Of a stretch of DNA of 34,349 nucleotides, positions 8,786-17,622 are shown one piece after another (the first letter of the stretch is position 1; each line of letters starts with the position of its first letter). Source of the DNA: Chitinophagaceae bacterium (GTDB lineage Bacteria; Bacteroidota; Bacteroidia; Chitinophagales; Chitinophagaceae). The notes beneath the pieces were generated by a model, which saw only the letters and a program-made list of their open reading frames with translations, had not been told where the DNA came from and searched no databases. A program made the position numbers and the translations under genes. The stretch is taken from contig JANWIY010000178.1 in NCBI GenBank assembly GCA_025449645.1, positions 1 to 34,349 on the forward strand. The letters are read 5' to 3'.

Positions 8786-8845
8786 GAATCATTTCGATTT
8801 TTCTAATGGTGTAAGAGTTCTGAATCAAAGCGTGAAAATGATCCG

Positions 8846-8853
8846 CAAAGGTA
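8846..8853 (-). promoter_or_regulatory. Candidate promoter element for the efflux operon
   Basis: Read on the minus strand this is TACCTTTG, a match to the Bacteroidota -7 consensus TAnnTTTG. It lies about 60 bases upstream of the GTG of the small protein that heads the efflux operon. I see no TTG at the expected 19-22 base distance upstream, so the call is weak. Confidence 0.3.
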
Positions 8854-8955
8854 TAAAGAAATCTATGGAATGGGTTAGAAACGCTGGATTTAACATTAAG
8901 ATCTTATTTTACCCAAATTTTAAAGCTATTCAGGGTAAAGTGCGGTCGTTCTTAT

Positions 8956-8987
8956 TTGTTTAAAATGAGCAGGCTGTTTTATATTTG
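8956..8987 (+). promoter_or_regulatory. Promoter of the SGNH hydrolase gene
   Basis: TTG at 8956-8958 is followed after 21 bases by TATATTTG at 8980-8987, matching the Bacteroidota promoter pattern TTG-N19-21-TAnnTTTG. The ATG at 9004 is 16 bases further on, so the 5' leader would be about 10-13 bases. Confidence 0.55.
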
Positions 8988-9003
8988 GAAATAATATTTC
9001 CTT

Positions 9004-9675
9004 ATGAGGAAGCTCCTTTCTTTCAGTCTTCTCCTTTTAACTTTTATAACGATGTCTTTTTTTCGCGCTAAGAAGATCAAAGTGATCTTTTTCGGAGACT
9101 CCCTTACCGAAATGGGAATGCAACCGCACGGATACGTTACGATTGCCGACAGCCTGCTAAATGCCGGCGGAAATGGCCAGTATGAAATTGTTGGTGCTGG
9201 TGTGAGCGGAAATAAAGTGTATGATCTATACCTGCGCATGGACGACGATGTGATCAGCAAATCACCGGATATAGTGGTGATCTGGATAGGTGTCAACGAT
9301 GTCTGGCATAAAAAAATGGGAACCGGCACCGATGCAGATAAATTTGAAAGATTTTATCTGGCCCTGATCAAAAAATTGAAAGCAGCGAATGCAAAGCTGA
9401 TCATTTGCACGCCTTCCACCATTGGTGAAAAAAATGATTGCACAAACGAGCAAGACGGAGATATGAATAAATATGCCGGCATTGTACGCAGGATTGCTGC
9501 AGAACAAAAGGTAGAACTGATTGATTTACGCAAAGAATTTGAAGATTATGAGAGGAATCACAACCCGGGCAATATGGAAAAAGGAATTCTTACCCTTGAC
9601 GGAGTCCATCTCAATGAAAATGGGAATCGCTTCGTGGCGAACCTGATGGCCGATGCAATAAAGAAAATACATTGA
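9004..9675 (+). CDS. SGNH/GDSL-family hydrolase
   Basis: A 223-residue SGNH hydrolase, a family of esterases and lipases acting on acyl or acetyl esters, including sugar acetyl groups. All four blocks are present: GDSLTEMG with nucleophile S33, the oxyanion Gly in GAGVSGNK (about G69), GVND with N98, and DGVHLN with D199 and H202 of the catalytic triad. The first 20 residues are hydrophobic with an early basic pair (MRKLLSFSLLLLTFITMSFF), so export or membrane anchoring is likely, although no clear cleavage site is seen. A promoter with a short leader lies upstream. It converges on the GH8 gene with only nine bases between the stops. Carbohydrate acetyl esterase is a reasonable guess given the neighbours, not shown. 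Confidence 0.9.
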   Translation: MRKLLSFSLLLLTFITMSFFRAKKIKVIFFGDSLTEMGMQPHGYVTIADSLLNAGGNGQYEIVGAGVSGNKVYDLYLRMDDDVISKSPDIVVIWIGVNDVWHKKMGTGTDADKFERFYLALIKKLKAANAKLIICTPSTIGEKNDCTNEQDGDMNKYAGIVRRIAAEQKVELIDLRKEFEDYERNHNPGNMEKGILTLDGVHLNENGNRFVANLMADAIKKIH

Positions 9676-9684
9676 CCGGGCACT

Positions 9685-10986
9685 TTATCCCTGGTCGTTC
9701 CCGGCAGGAGCGTGATAAACAACGGAAGAATTTGCAGGATTCCAGTAGTTTCCGGAAATGATGAGCAGGCTGATCATCTTTATGCTGTTGTCATAATAAT
9801 CGAAGTCTTTCAGTTTGAATTGAACCAGATAGTCCCAAATGGAATTCAACCACCTTTGATTTGCAGGATCCACCATGGCCGCAATGGCAAAAGGACCGAT
9901 AAAGCTCAGCGCTTCGTAGTGTCTGCTGCGGATATCATCTCCTTCCAGCGTATAGCCTGCTGAAATATTATCCGGATTATCGGAAGTGGTCTGCCTGATC
10001 CACCGGTTGATCTTTTTTACCAATTCGGAAGATCGCTTGTCGCCCGTAAGCAGGTAATCTGTTGCAATCCGCCATGGAACACGACAGGCGTTATAGTTAT
10101 AACATCCGTCGTAGCGGGATTCCAGGTACCTGGGATGCGCCGGCTGAGCAGTATGATTTATATGGACAATAAAATCCGGAATCAGGCCGGCATCATTGCT
10201 GTAAGTTTCCTGCATCAGGGAGAATAGCTTGTAATTCCTGTCCACCACTTTATTCCATTGCGCATCACCCGTTGCCATCTCAAACAGCTTGCAATGCAAT
10301 GGCATAAAATCAGATGAGCGCATATCAAAATAATCCTTACTGTCATTCTCAACGGCATCGCTGAGTAAAATGCTGAAGGAATCCCGGTTGATCTCATATT
10401 GCATGATGGAGTGAATCGTATTACGCGCTGCGGAGAGGTAATTGTATTTCCCCCTGGACCCCCATTGATCATGGGCCAGGAGCAAGGCATAGGCGATATC
10501 CATATCACCATCTGTAGCGGAGGTCTGATCTTTGTTTTTGCTGTCGGAGAACTGCGACCAGGCCATGAGCGGGGATTCAGGTTTGCTCGGATGAGCGATC
10601 ACGTACCGGAAAAGACTATCGAAGGTTCCATGGGCCACCGGATCTGCACCCGCCATCAGGGCGGTAATGATCATGCCGTATCCCTGTCCTTCTGAGACAC
10701 TCTGAAAACGGGAACCCTCTTCTTCAAAAAATACATAGGCCTGATCCATCCCGGGAGAAGCATGGATATACTGTCTTTTCCAGTATTGATAAAAATGCAA
10801 AACCTGGTCATCCATTTTCTTTTGCGAAATATGGTTGGGTTTGATGCAACCCTTATAATAGGAAACATGTTGCGGAAACGGCCGGTTGACCATCTGGGAA
10901 AAGGATGTATTTGCCATTAGGACGAAGATGAGCAGGGTAAAACCGGATCTGGGCATATAAGGGAAACGAATTTTCTGGCGCCTCAT
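9685..10986 (-). CDS. Glycoside hydrolase family 8 (predicted GH8b: chitosanase/lichenase type)
   Basis: A 433-residue secreted endo-glycosidase of the (alpha/alpha)6-barrel family GH8. The signal peptide is residues 12-30 (SGFTLLIFVLMANTSFS). The GH8 signature ATDGDMDIAYALLLAHDQW occupies residues 157-175, and the catalytic acid is E99 in SEGQGYG. At the position of the catalytic Asp of endoglucanases such as CelA (D278) it has Asn (N299 in YNYNACRVPWR), with a Glu ten residues earlier (E289 in RYLESRYDG). That pattern resembles subfamily GH8b, where a Glu acts as base, so chitosan, lichenan or mixed beta-glucan is more likely than cellulose. The subfamily call is inference. It is transcribed alone, divergent from the glutaminase-family gene. 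Confidence 0.92.
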   Translation of the reverse strand: MRRQKIRFPYMPRSGFTLLIFVLMANTSFSQMVNRPFPQHVSYYKGCIKPNHISQKKMDDQVLHFYQYWKRQYIHASPGMDQAYVFFEEEGSRFQSVSEGQGYGMIITALMAGADPVAHGTFDSLFRYVIAHPSKPESPLMAWSQFSDSKNKDQTSATDGDMDIAYALLLAHDQWGSRGKYNYLSAARNTIHSIMQYEINRDSFSILLSDAVENDSKDYFDMRSSDFMPLHCKLFEMATGDAQWNKVVDRNYKLFSLMQETYSNDAGLIPDFIVHINHTAQPAHPRYLESRYDGCYNYNACRVPWRIATDYLLTGDKRSSELVKKINRWIRQTTSDNPDNISAGYTLEGDDIRSRHYEALSFIGPFAIAAMVDPANQRWLNSIWDYLVQFKLKDFDYYDNSIKMISLLIISGNYWNPANSSVVYHAPAGNDQG

Positions 10987-11002
10987 TGCTTTTTATAACA
11001 GG

Positions 11003-11029
11003 CAGGCTCCAATTTAGTTGCAGAGCCTG
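11003..11029. promoter_or_regulatory. Inverted repeat between divergent genes
   Basis: CAGGCTC at 11003-11009 pairs with GAGCCTG at 11023-11029 across a 13-base loop. It lies 17 bases upstream of the GH8 start in the 137-base divergent region, where an operator for either gene could sit. Function is unproven; it could also be a chance hairpin. Confidence 0.25.
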
Positions 11030-11123
11030 TTACCATCTGATTTTATATTGTTAATTTTTAAGGACAGGTGTGAATCCGGTCCAATAATTAAAGGATATCA
11101 CTTGAAAACCACTTTGTTGTAAA

Positions 11124-13115
11124 TTGGACTTCCAAAATCAACAGCTATTGAACAAGCATTCCATCACAAATCCAAAACTTTCCTTTTTTTTACTGCTGGC
11201 TCTTAGCCGCGTCGCCATCGGACAGGTTCATCAGATGCCTGCCTATCCCCTGATCAGCCATGATCCTTATTTCAGCATCTGGTCATTCAGCGATACTGTA
11301 ACCGCATCGCCAACTAAACATTGGACGGGTGCCGATCAGCCCCTCATAGCCAGAATCACGGTGGATGGGAAAAATTACCGCATTCTGGGGGACAGCTCAG
11401 CACATGAAGTTGCCGGCGGTGGACTCGCCGGTGTTCAAAAGCAGGTAACTGTGACGGCTACCCGAACAATATACGATTTTGTTTGCGGAGCAGTGAATGT
11501 GCGCATGCAATTTACTTCGCCGCTGATCCTGAATGACCTTCATTTGCTGTCGCGGCCCGTTTCTTATATTTCTTTCCAGATCAGCGACGGAGACCACCGG
11601 ACGCATAAAGTGCAATTGCATTTCATCGCTTCGGCAAACCTGGCGGTGAATCTTGCTGCACAGGATGTGCAGAGTACAAAACTTTCCACGGCATCGCTGA
11701 ATCTGTTGAGGTCGGGTACCAGGGACCAGCCCGTGCTCGCCAGGAAAGGAGATGATCTCCGGATCGACTGGGGATATGTTTACCTGGGAGCAGCTAAAAA
11801 AGAATTATCCGTTCAAACAATTTCGGGAAGGGATCTGAGGACGGATTTCCCTGTGGAACTCATCAGCACAAAGCAAAGAAATCATCTTTTATTGCTGGGC
11901 TATGATGATCTTTATTCTATCCAGTACTTCCATTCCAACCTCAAGCCCTGGTGGAAGCTGGATTCTGGCAGCAGTATTGAAAAGGAAATGGACGCTGCGC
12001 TGACACAATACCCGGCCATCCTTAAAAAATGCGACAGCGCCGATCAGCAGGTATATCAGGATGCCTTTGCAGCAGGTGGTGAGCATTATGCCAAACTCTG
12101 CGTTGCCGCATACCGGCAAAGTGTTTCCGCGCACAAACTCGTGAAAAGCCCGGAGGGCGATCTGCTATTTTTATCCAAGGAAAATTTCAGCAACGGCTGC
12201 ATCAGTACGGTGGATGTAACGTATCCTTCGGCTCCTCTATACCTGATGTACAATCCGGAACTGTTGAAAGGAATGCTCAACGGTATTTTTTATTACTGCG
12301 AAAGCGGGCGCTATGCAAAGCTGTATGCGGCACATGACCTGGGTACCTATCCGCTCGCGAATGGAGAGATTTATGGAGAAGGCATGCCGGTGGAAGAATC
12401 AGGAAACATGATCATTCTCACTGCCGCGATTGTAAAGAGAGAGGGCAATGCGGCCTATGCAACCAGGCACGGAAAAATTTTATCACAATGGGTAAATTAC
12501 CTTGCGCAGAAAGGGCTGGACCCCGCCGATCAGCTGTGCACGGATGATTTTGCTGGACATCTGGCACGCAATGCTAACCTATCATTGAAAGCCATCGTGG
12601 CGATCCGTTGTTTTGGCATGATGGCGGAAATGCAAGGCCAGCAGTTCGTCGCAAAAAGATACAATGATCTGGCCTCAAATATGGTGCGCCAATGGATAAA
12701 ACTCGCAGATGCAGGCGACCATTATGCCCTGACCTTTAATGATAAAAATACCTGGAGCCAGAAATATAATCTCGTATGGGATAAAGTGCTTGATCTGCAC
12801 CTTTTTCCTGATTCCGTCTCCCGGAAAGAAATAGCCTATTATCTGGGCAGGCAAAAGCCGTTCGGGTTGCCTCTCGACAGCCGTAAAACCTATACCAAAT
12901 CGGATTGGATCCTGTGGACGGCTGCTTTAGCCGCCGACCGGCAGGACTTTGAATCCATCGTAAATCCAGTGTATAAATACCTAACGGAGACCCCTACGCG
13001 CGTACCGCTAAGCGACTGGCACGAAACGCTCGATGGCAGAAAAGTGGGATTTCAGGCGCGCAGCGTTGTGGGAGGATATTTTATGCAGTCGTTGTACTGG
13101 AAACTACATCATTGA
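11124..13115 (+). CDS. Secreted glutaminase-family protein (DUF4964-DUF5127-DUF4965-DUF1793)
   Basis: A roughly 660-residue secreted protein of the family annotated as glutaminase after fungal glutaminase A. Domain order by recognisable segments: the N-terminal PLISHDPYFSIWS and LTVDGK-like block (DUF4964, ~40-90), a beta-rich DUF5127 region (~95-310), DUF4965 around 320-490 (AYRQSVSAHKLV, YGEGMPVEESGNMIIL) and a C-terminal DUF1793 helical part (WNLVWDKVL-like and SDWHETLDGRKVGFQARSVVGG). The signal peptide is KLSFFLLLALSRVAIG. No ATG precedes it: the frame opens at 11106 and the only starts are TTG 11124 and TTG 11148; the second gives a more usual signal peptide. Amidase activity on glutamine is not established for bacterial members, and the helical domains resemble six-hairpin glycosidases. 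Confidence 0.85.
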   Translation: MDFQNQQLLNKHSITNPKLSFFLLLALSRVAIGQVHQMPAYPLISHDPYFSIWSFSDTVTASPTKHWTGADQPLIARITVDGKNYRILGDSSAHEVAGGGLAGVQKQVTVTATRTIYDFVCGAVNVRMQFTSPLILNDLHLLSRPVSYISFQISDGDHRTHKVQLHFIASANLAVNLAAQDVQSTKLSTASLNLLRSGTRDQPVLARKGDDLRIDWGYVYLGAAKKELSVQTISGRDLRTDFPVELISTKQRNHLLLLGYDDLYSIQYFHSNLKPWWKLDSGSSIEKEMDAALTQYPAILKKCDSADQQVYQDAFAAGGEHYAKLCVAAYRQSVSAHKLVKSPEGDLLFLSKENFSNGCISTVDVTYPSAPLYLMYNPELLKGMLNGIFYYCESGRYAKLYAAHDLGTYPLANGEIYGEGMPVEESGNMIILTAAIVKREGNAAYATRHGKILSQWVNYLAQKGLDPADQLCTDDFAGHLARNANLSLKAIVAIRCFGMMAEMQGQQFVAKRYNDLASNMVRQWIKLADAGDHYALTFNDKNTWSQKYNLVWDKVLDLHLFPDSVSRKEIAYYLGRQKPFGLPLDSRKTYTKSDWILWTAALAADRQDFESIVNPVYKYLTETPTRVPLSDWHETLDGRKVGFQARSVVGGYFMQSLYWKLHH

Positions 13116-13141
13116 GAATGCGCTGCCGCGTTTCAAAAGGT

Positions 13142-14488
13142 TCAGGCATAAATATGGGAATGCAGGAATTCATTATTGAATTTCCCTGAAGGATCATAGG
13201 TTGCAACCAGCTTCTTAAAGTCCTCCAGTCTTTCATAACGGGATTCCAGGACCTTCGCTGACAGAGTAAATAACTTACCCCAGTGGGGTCTGGCATTAAA
13301 GGGCGCAAGCTCTTTTTCTATCAGGGGCAATAATTTACTTACCGCTGGCCAGTCGGGCTTCCAGGTGAAATGAATGGTTACCGAATCCTGGTTCCTGCAG
13401 GGACTCATCCACAGATCATCTGCGGCAATTGTGCGAATTTCAGTGATGAGTAAATGCGGGCTCACCTGCTTCCCAAGTCGCGCGACTGCAGCGATAGCTT
13501 CAATGGCATGATGGTGCGCGACAAAATATTCCGATTGCAATTCCTTGCCGCTGCTGGGTGTAAAGCCCATCTTAAAATGGGGCAGCCTTTCGTACCAGGG
13601 CCCGGGCACTCCCATTTGTTCGGTACAGTTTTCAGCGGAAAGAGCTATGATCGGATGAAGGTTTTTCGTGGCAGCTTTGGCACCGAAGAAATCGGTGGGC
13701 ACCTCTTGTTTATTCCCAGGATCATATTTTGATTTTATCCAAACTTCGTTGATATATTCCGTTTCCCAGTCGGTAAAAAGACTTACGCTGTAACCGGCAG
13801 AAACAATCCTGTCAAAGTGTTTATTCAATTCGGCCACAGGCAGGTGAACAAAAACATTTTGACGCATCATGTAAGTTGGCTGAATGGCCAGCTTAACCTT
13901 AGTGATCAGGCCCAGGGCACCCAACCCTACAACAGCACCCGGAAACCAAACATTTTTATCCCGGGAAAAATGGTTAACACTGCCATCTGCAGTTACGATT
14001 TCCAATGATTTTACGGCAGTGGAGAGATTACCGTTTGTTACACCTGAACCATGCGTTGCCGTTGTAATGGAACCGGCAACGGATATATGGGGCAGGGAGG
14101 CAAGATTGTGCAACGCAAATCCTTTGTTGTGGAGCCAGGGACTAAGCTCTCCATATTTTATTCCACCTTCCACGGTTACCGTGCGCGCGGATGTGTCCAG
14201 TTCCACAACTTTATTCAATTCTTTGGATGAAACCAGGTTGTATTTGCTATCGGCAATATTATTGAAGCAATGCCGGGTTCCGAGCCCTCTCAATTTCCTG
14301 CATTTTTTTACGAGGGCCTGGACTTCCCCTACAGAACGGGGATAAAACACACTATTCGTACTATAGGTTAAGTTGCCCGACCAGTTTTTTAATTTTTCCT
14401 GTTGCACCCAGTGCTTCAGCGGAGAAAAAAAAGGAACGGCCATGGACGTCGAGGTTAACCGGATGAAAGTTTTTCTTTTCATTTCCAT
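13142..14488 (-). CDS. FAD-linked oxidase, alditol oxidase / sugar-lactone oxidase family
   Basis: A 448-residue flavoprotein with an N-terminal FAD-binding_4 domain (~45-210) and a C-terminal ALO domain. GLGTRHCFNNIADS includes H73, at the position of the covalent-FAD His of alditol oxidases. ISVAGSITTATHGSG is the FAD pyrophosphate loop, and RPHWGKLFT near the C-terminus is the family's HWGK motif. Likely reaction: oxidation of a polyol or aldonolactone with oxygen as acceptor. I chose ATG 14488 (MEMKRKTFIRLTSTSMAVPFF); the open frame continues upstream, but into the divergent promoter region. The N-terminus resembles a Tat signal with one Arg replaced (KRKTFIR), which would suit a folded covalent flavoprotein. 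It converges on the glutaminase-family gene 26 bases away. Confidence 0.88.
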   Translation of the reverse strand: MEMKRKTFIRLTSTSMAVPFFSPLKHWVQQEKLKNWSGNLTYSTNSVFYPRSVGEVQALVKKCRKLRGLGTRHCFNNIADSKYNLVSSKELNKVVELDTSARTVTVEGGIKYGELSPWLHNKGFALHNLASLPHISVAGSITTATHGSGVTNGNLSTAVKSLEIVTADGSVNHFSRDKNVWFPGAVVGLGALGLITKVKLAIQPTYMMRQNVFVHLPVAELNKHFDRIVSAGYSVSLFTDWETEYINEVWIKSKYDPGNKQEVPTDFFGAKAATKNLHPIIALSAENCTEQMGVPGPWYERLPHFKMGFTPSSGKELQSEYFVAHHHAIEAIAAVARLGKQVSPHLLITEIRTIAADDLWMSPCRNQDSVTIHFTWKPDWPAVSKLLPLIEKELAPFNARPHWGKLFTLSAKVLESRYERLEDFKKLVATYDPSGKFNNEFLHSHIYA

Positions 14489-14542
14489 TATGATTATACA
14501 ATGTAATAATTTTATTGTGAATAGTGCTGCTTGTTGTTTTCT

Positions 14543-14550
14543 TATCTTTG
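14543..14550 (+). promoter_or_regulatory. TAnnTTTG promoter element abutting the ABC-F start
   Basis: TATCTTTG matches the Bacteroidota -7 consensus and ends four bases before ATG 14555. Transcription from it would give a leaderless or almost leaderless mRNA. A TTG at the usual -33 spacing is not seen; the nearest upstream is at 14515, about 25 bases away. Confidence 0.5.
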
Positions 14551-14554
14551 CGAT

Positions 14555-16441
14555 ATGCACTATGTTTCTGCTGAAGGCCTTGGGAAATCCTTTGGAATCA
14601 ACCCGCTTTTTGACAATATTTCCTTTCATATTGAGTCTGGCGATAAGATTGCATTGATCGCGAAAAATGGTACAGGAAAGAGTACCCTGCTTAAAATTCT
14701 TGCAGGAAAAGAAACGGCCGACAGTGGAAAAGTGTGGATCTCAAAAGAGATCACGGTTGCTTTTTTTGAGCAGGAACCCCGTTTTCAGGAAGAACTTTCG
14801 CTACTCGACAATATCTTTCACCACAAGCATCCGGTAATCGGGGCCATTAAAGCCTTTGAGGCAGCCGGAGAGAGTGGCGATACCGATGCGCTGATGGTAA
14901 GCATTGACCAGATGGATCATCTCAGTGCCTGGGATTTTGATGCAAAGGTTAAGCAGATACTCACCCGACTGAATATTGATCACCTGATCCAGCCTGTTAA
15001 AAATCTCAGCGGTGGACAACGCAAACGTGTTGCACTCGCCAGAACGCTTATCGATGTCGGATTTGGAAATCCGGAAGTCCTGCTGATCATGGACGAACCT
15101 ACCAATCACCTCGATATAGATATGGTGGAGTGGCTGGAAAACTACCTTAACCAGCAAAACATAAGTTTGCTGCTGGTTTCGCATGACCGCTATTTCCTCG
15201 ATAATGTATGCAATGAGATTTGGGAGATGGATCGAAGTGCCCTTCATGAATACAAGGGAGATTATGCAAATTACCTCGAAAGAAAAGCCGCACGCATCGA
15301 AAGCGACCTGGCCAGCATAGATAAGGCCAGAAATCTCTACCGCAAAGAACTCGAATGGATGCTCAGGCAGCCCAAGGCTCGGACGACGAAATCCAAAAGC
15401 AGGCAGGATTCTTTTTATGAAGTGGAAGCCAGGGCCAAGCAAAACCTGGATGAGCAAAAACTGAAACTGGAAATGAAAATGAGCCGGCTGGGCGGTAAGG
15501 TGGCAGAACTAAAAAAAGTAAATAAAAGTTTTGGCGATAAGATAATCCTTAAAGGCTTTGACTATACATTCAAAAGGGGAGACCGGATCGGCGTGATAGG
15601 GAAAAATGGCTCCGGAAAAACTACCTTCCTGAATATGCTGCAGGAATTGGAACCTGCCGACAGCGGCAAGATCAATATCGGCGACACTGTAGTGTTTGGT
15701 AATTATTCACAGCTTGGTTTGCAGGTTAAAGAAGATAAGCGCGTGATTGAATTTGTAAAGGATATTGCGGAAAGTTTCCCGCTTGCCGGAGGCGGTTCAC
15801 TGAGCGCCGGACAATTCCTGAATCTCTTTCTGTTTCCGCCCGACAAACAATACACCTATATTTCAAGCCTGAGTGGTGGTGAGAAGAAAAGACTACAGCT
15901 TTTATCCATCCTATTCCGAAATCCGAATTTTCTTATCCTGGATGAACCCACGAACGACCTCGATCTGCCCACATTATCGGTGCTTGAAAATTTTCTCCTG
16001 GACTTTCATGGCTGTCTCGTAATGGTTTCGCATGACCGGTATTTCATGGACAGGATGGTGGAACATTTATTTATTTTCGAGGGAGAGGGCGCTATCCGCG
16101 ATTTCCCGGGAAATTATGGCCTGTACCAACTTTGGTTGAAGACAAAAGAAACATCTTCTTCCGCAATTGAAAACCGGCTATCCCCTCTTGTTCCCAGAGA
16201 ACCTGCGGAGAAGCAGGCAAAACCAAAGCTCTCCTACAAGGAAAAAAAAGAACTCGAAATATTGGAAAAAGAAATGGAAGTCCTCAGCCGCGAAAAGGAA
16301 AATATCACAGAAAGATTGCATGCACAATCCCTGGCCTATGAAGAAGTTCAGCAATTGTCCCTGCGATTCAATACAATCACTGAGAACCTTCACACAAAGG
16401 AATCCCGCTGGCTGGAATTAAGTGAAATGCAGGAATCCTAG
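14555..16441 (+). CDS. ABC-F family ATPase, Uup-like
   Basis: A 628-residue soluble protein with two ATPase domains and no membrane segments, the ABC-F layout of proteins that act on ribosomes or in genome stability. Domain 1 has AKNGTGKSTLL, LSGGQRKRVALA and LLIMDEPTNHLD; domain 2 has GKNGSGKTTFL, LSGGEKKRLQLL and FLILDEPTNDLD. The linker contains WMLRQPKARTTKSKSR, close to the Uup interdomain motif. The Lys/Glu-rich C-terminus from about residue 565 (KLSYKEKKELEILEKEMEVL) is predicted coiled coil, as in Uup. ATG 14555 (MHYVSAEGLGKSFG) is the natural start; an upstream TTG would overlap the promoter element. It is divergent from the flavoprotein and 102 bases upstream of rhaT, with which I see no functional link. 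Confidence 0.92.
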   Translation: MHYVSAEGLGKSFGINPLFDNISFHIESGDKIALIAKNGTGKSTLLKILAGKETADSGKVWISKEITVAFFEQEPRFQEELSLLDNIFHHKHPVIGAIKAFEAAGESGDTDALMVSIDQMDHLSAWDFDAKVKQILTRLNIDHLIQPVKNLSGGQRKRVALARTLIDVGFGNPEVLLIMDEPTNHLDIDMVEWLENYLNQQNISLLLVSHDRYFLDNVCNEIWEMDRSALHEYKGDYANYLERKAARIESDLASIDKARNLYRKELEWMLRQPKARTTKSKSRQDSFYEVEARAKQNLDEQKLKLEMKMSRLGGKVAELKKVNKSFGDKIILKGFDYTFKRGDRIGVIGKNGSGKTTFLNMLQELEPADSGKINIGDTVVFGNYSQLGLQVKEDKRVIEFVKDIAESFPLAGGGSLSAGQFLNLFLFPPDKQYTYISSLSGGEKKRLQLLSILFRNPNFLILDEPTNDLDLPTLSVLENFLLDFHGCLVMVSHDRYFMDRMVEHLFIFEGEGAIRDFPGNYGLYQLWLKTKETSSSAIENRLSPLVPREPAEKQAKPKLSYKEKKELEILEKEMEVLSREKENITERLHAQSLAYEEVQQLSLRFNTITENLHTKESRWLELSEMQES

Positions 16442-16483
16442 CCGTGCGGGGGAAGGATTTGCAGTCCATTTCCAAAGCAAATC

Positions 16484-16516
16484 TTGACGACTTTACCGGA
16501 TCATTCATTATTTTTA
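16484..16516 (+). promoter_or_regulatory. Weak candidate promoter of the rhamnose operon
   Basis: TTG at 16484-16486 is followed after 22 bases by TATTTTTA (16509-16516), which differs from TAnnTTTG at the last base. It lies 28 bases before the rhaT start. The resemblance is partial and no operator-like palindrome is obvious beside it. Confidence 0.25.
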
Positions 16517-16543
16517 TCATCATATTTATCCAACTCCACCGGT

Positions 16544-17605
16544 ATGCAGGTCATTTCAGGCGTTTTATTTCATTTTATCGGTGGATTTGCTTCTGGCAGC
16601 TTTTACATGCCCTTTAAGGCGGTGAAAGGCTGGGCCTGGGAAAATTTCTGGATCGTCGGTGGTCTCTTTTCCTGGCTTATTGTACCGCCGCTTGCGGCCT
16701 GGTTAACGATTCCTCATTTTGCTGAAATCATTTCAGGGGCTTCCGCGGAAGTATTTGGTTATACATTTTTGTTTGGATTGTTATGGGGAGTAGGGGGTCT
16801 CACTTATGGCCTGGGAGTCCGTTACCTTGGCATGTCGCTCGGCAATTCCGTTGTGCTTGGCTTCTGTTCTGCGTTCGGGGCGCTGGTGCCTTCCATCTAT
16901 TATAATTTTTTTCCTGCACCGGGAAAAACTTCTTTCCACGACATGATCAGCAGCCATTGGGGGCGCATAGTCATTGCCGGTGTTGTCATTTGCCTGTTCG
17001 GTATTTATCTATGCGGTAAAGCGGGCATGAGAAAGGAAAAAGAAGTTCCCGATGTGGAGAAAAAAAAATCCATTGCAGAATTCAATCTCACCAAAGGTTT
17101 GGTTGTTGCAATTATTTCCGGCATTCTAAGCGCCTGTTTTAATTTCGGGATCGAATCGGGTAAGCCGTTGGCTTATAAGGCAGTATCGATTGGATCGAAT
17201 CCCCTGTATCAGAATAACGTGACCTATGTTGTGCTGTTGTGGGGAGGTCTGACGACCAACTTTATTTGGTGCTTTTTTTTGAACCTGCGCAACCGCAGCT
17301 TTGGAAAATATACTGACAAAAACACACCGCTTGTTAAAAATTATTTGTTCTCCGCACTTGCAGGAACCACCTGGTTCCTTCAATTCTTTTTTTACGGTAT
17401 GGGAGAAAGTAAGCTCGGCAATGGGGCCAGCTCCTGGATATTGCATATGGCATTCATAATCCTGGTGGCAAACATGTGGGGATTGATATTGAAAGAATGG
17501 AATTCGGTGAGCAGGAAAACAAAAGCAACGATAATCGCAGGCATTGCCACCATCATGTTATCCGTTATACTGGTTGGCTATGGAAATGCATTGAAACAGG
17601 GTTAA
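16544..17605 (+). CDS. rhaT: L-rhamnose/proton symporter RhaT
   Basis: A 353-residue multi-spanning inner-membrane protein of the RhaT family, importing L-rhamnose with protons. About ten hydrophobic segments can be read. Family-like blocks are the N-terminal GVLFHFIGGFASGSFYMPFKAVKGWAWE, GLLWGVGGLTYGLGVRYLGMSLGNSV and the C-terminal LQFFFYGMGESKLGNGASSWILHMAFIILVANMWGL. ATG 16544 (MQVISGV) is preferred; the frame extends upstream only to a TTG and adds a non-family leader. It is the first gene of the rha operon, 17 bases before the aldolase-dehydrogenase gene, and that context supports rhamnose as substrate. No regulator (AraC or LacI type) lies next to it. Confidence 0.93.
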   Translation: MQVISGVLFHFIGGFASGSFYMPFKAVKGWAWENFWIVGGLFSWLIVPPLAAWLTIPHFAEIISGASAEVFGYTFLFGLLWGVGGLTYGLGVRYLGMSLGNSVVLGFCSAFGALVPSIYYNFFPAPGKTSFHDMISSHWGRIVIAGVVICLFGIYLCGKAGMRKEKEVPDVEKKKSIAEFNLTKGLVVAIISGILSACFNFGIESGKPLAYKAVSIGSNPLYQNNVTYVVLLWGGLTTNFIWCFFLNLRNRSFGKYTDKNTPLVKNYLFSALAGTTWFLQFFFYGMGESKLGNGASSWILHMAFIILVANMWGLILKEWNSVSRKTKATIIAGIATIMLSVILVGYGNALKQG

Positions 17606-17608
17606 AAT

Positions 17609-17613
17609 AGGAG
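17609..17613 (+). promoter_or_regulatory. Shine-Dalgarno site of the aldolase-dehydrogenase gene
   Basis: AGGAG lies nine bases before ATG 17623. Clear purine-rich sites of this kind are rare ahead of the other genes here, so this one supports the chosen start and strong translation within the operon. Confidence 0.5.
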
Positions 17614-17622
17614 AAAATTATT

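Noticed and set aside
8772..8963. 63-residue plus-strand frame upstream of the SGNH hydrolase
   Set aside because: It has weak coding character and overlaps the head of the efflux operon and both candidate promoters; treated as intergenic.
14489..14629. N-terminal extension of the FAD-linked oxidase
   Set aside because: It runs across the divergent promoter and into the ABC-F coding sequence; ATG 14488 directly precedes a Tat-like signal.
14801..15457. 218-residue open frame on the minus strand
   Set aside because: It lies wholly inside the Uup-like ABC-F gene, whose intact Walker motifs make that strand the coding one; the antisense protein matches no family I recognise.
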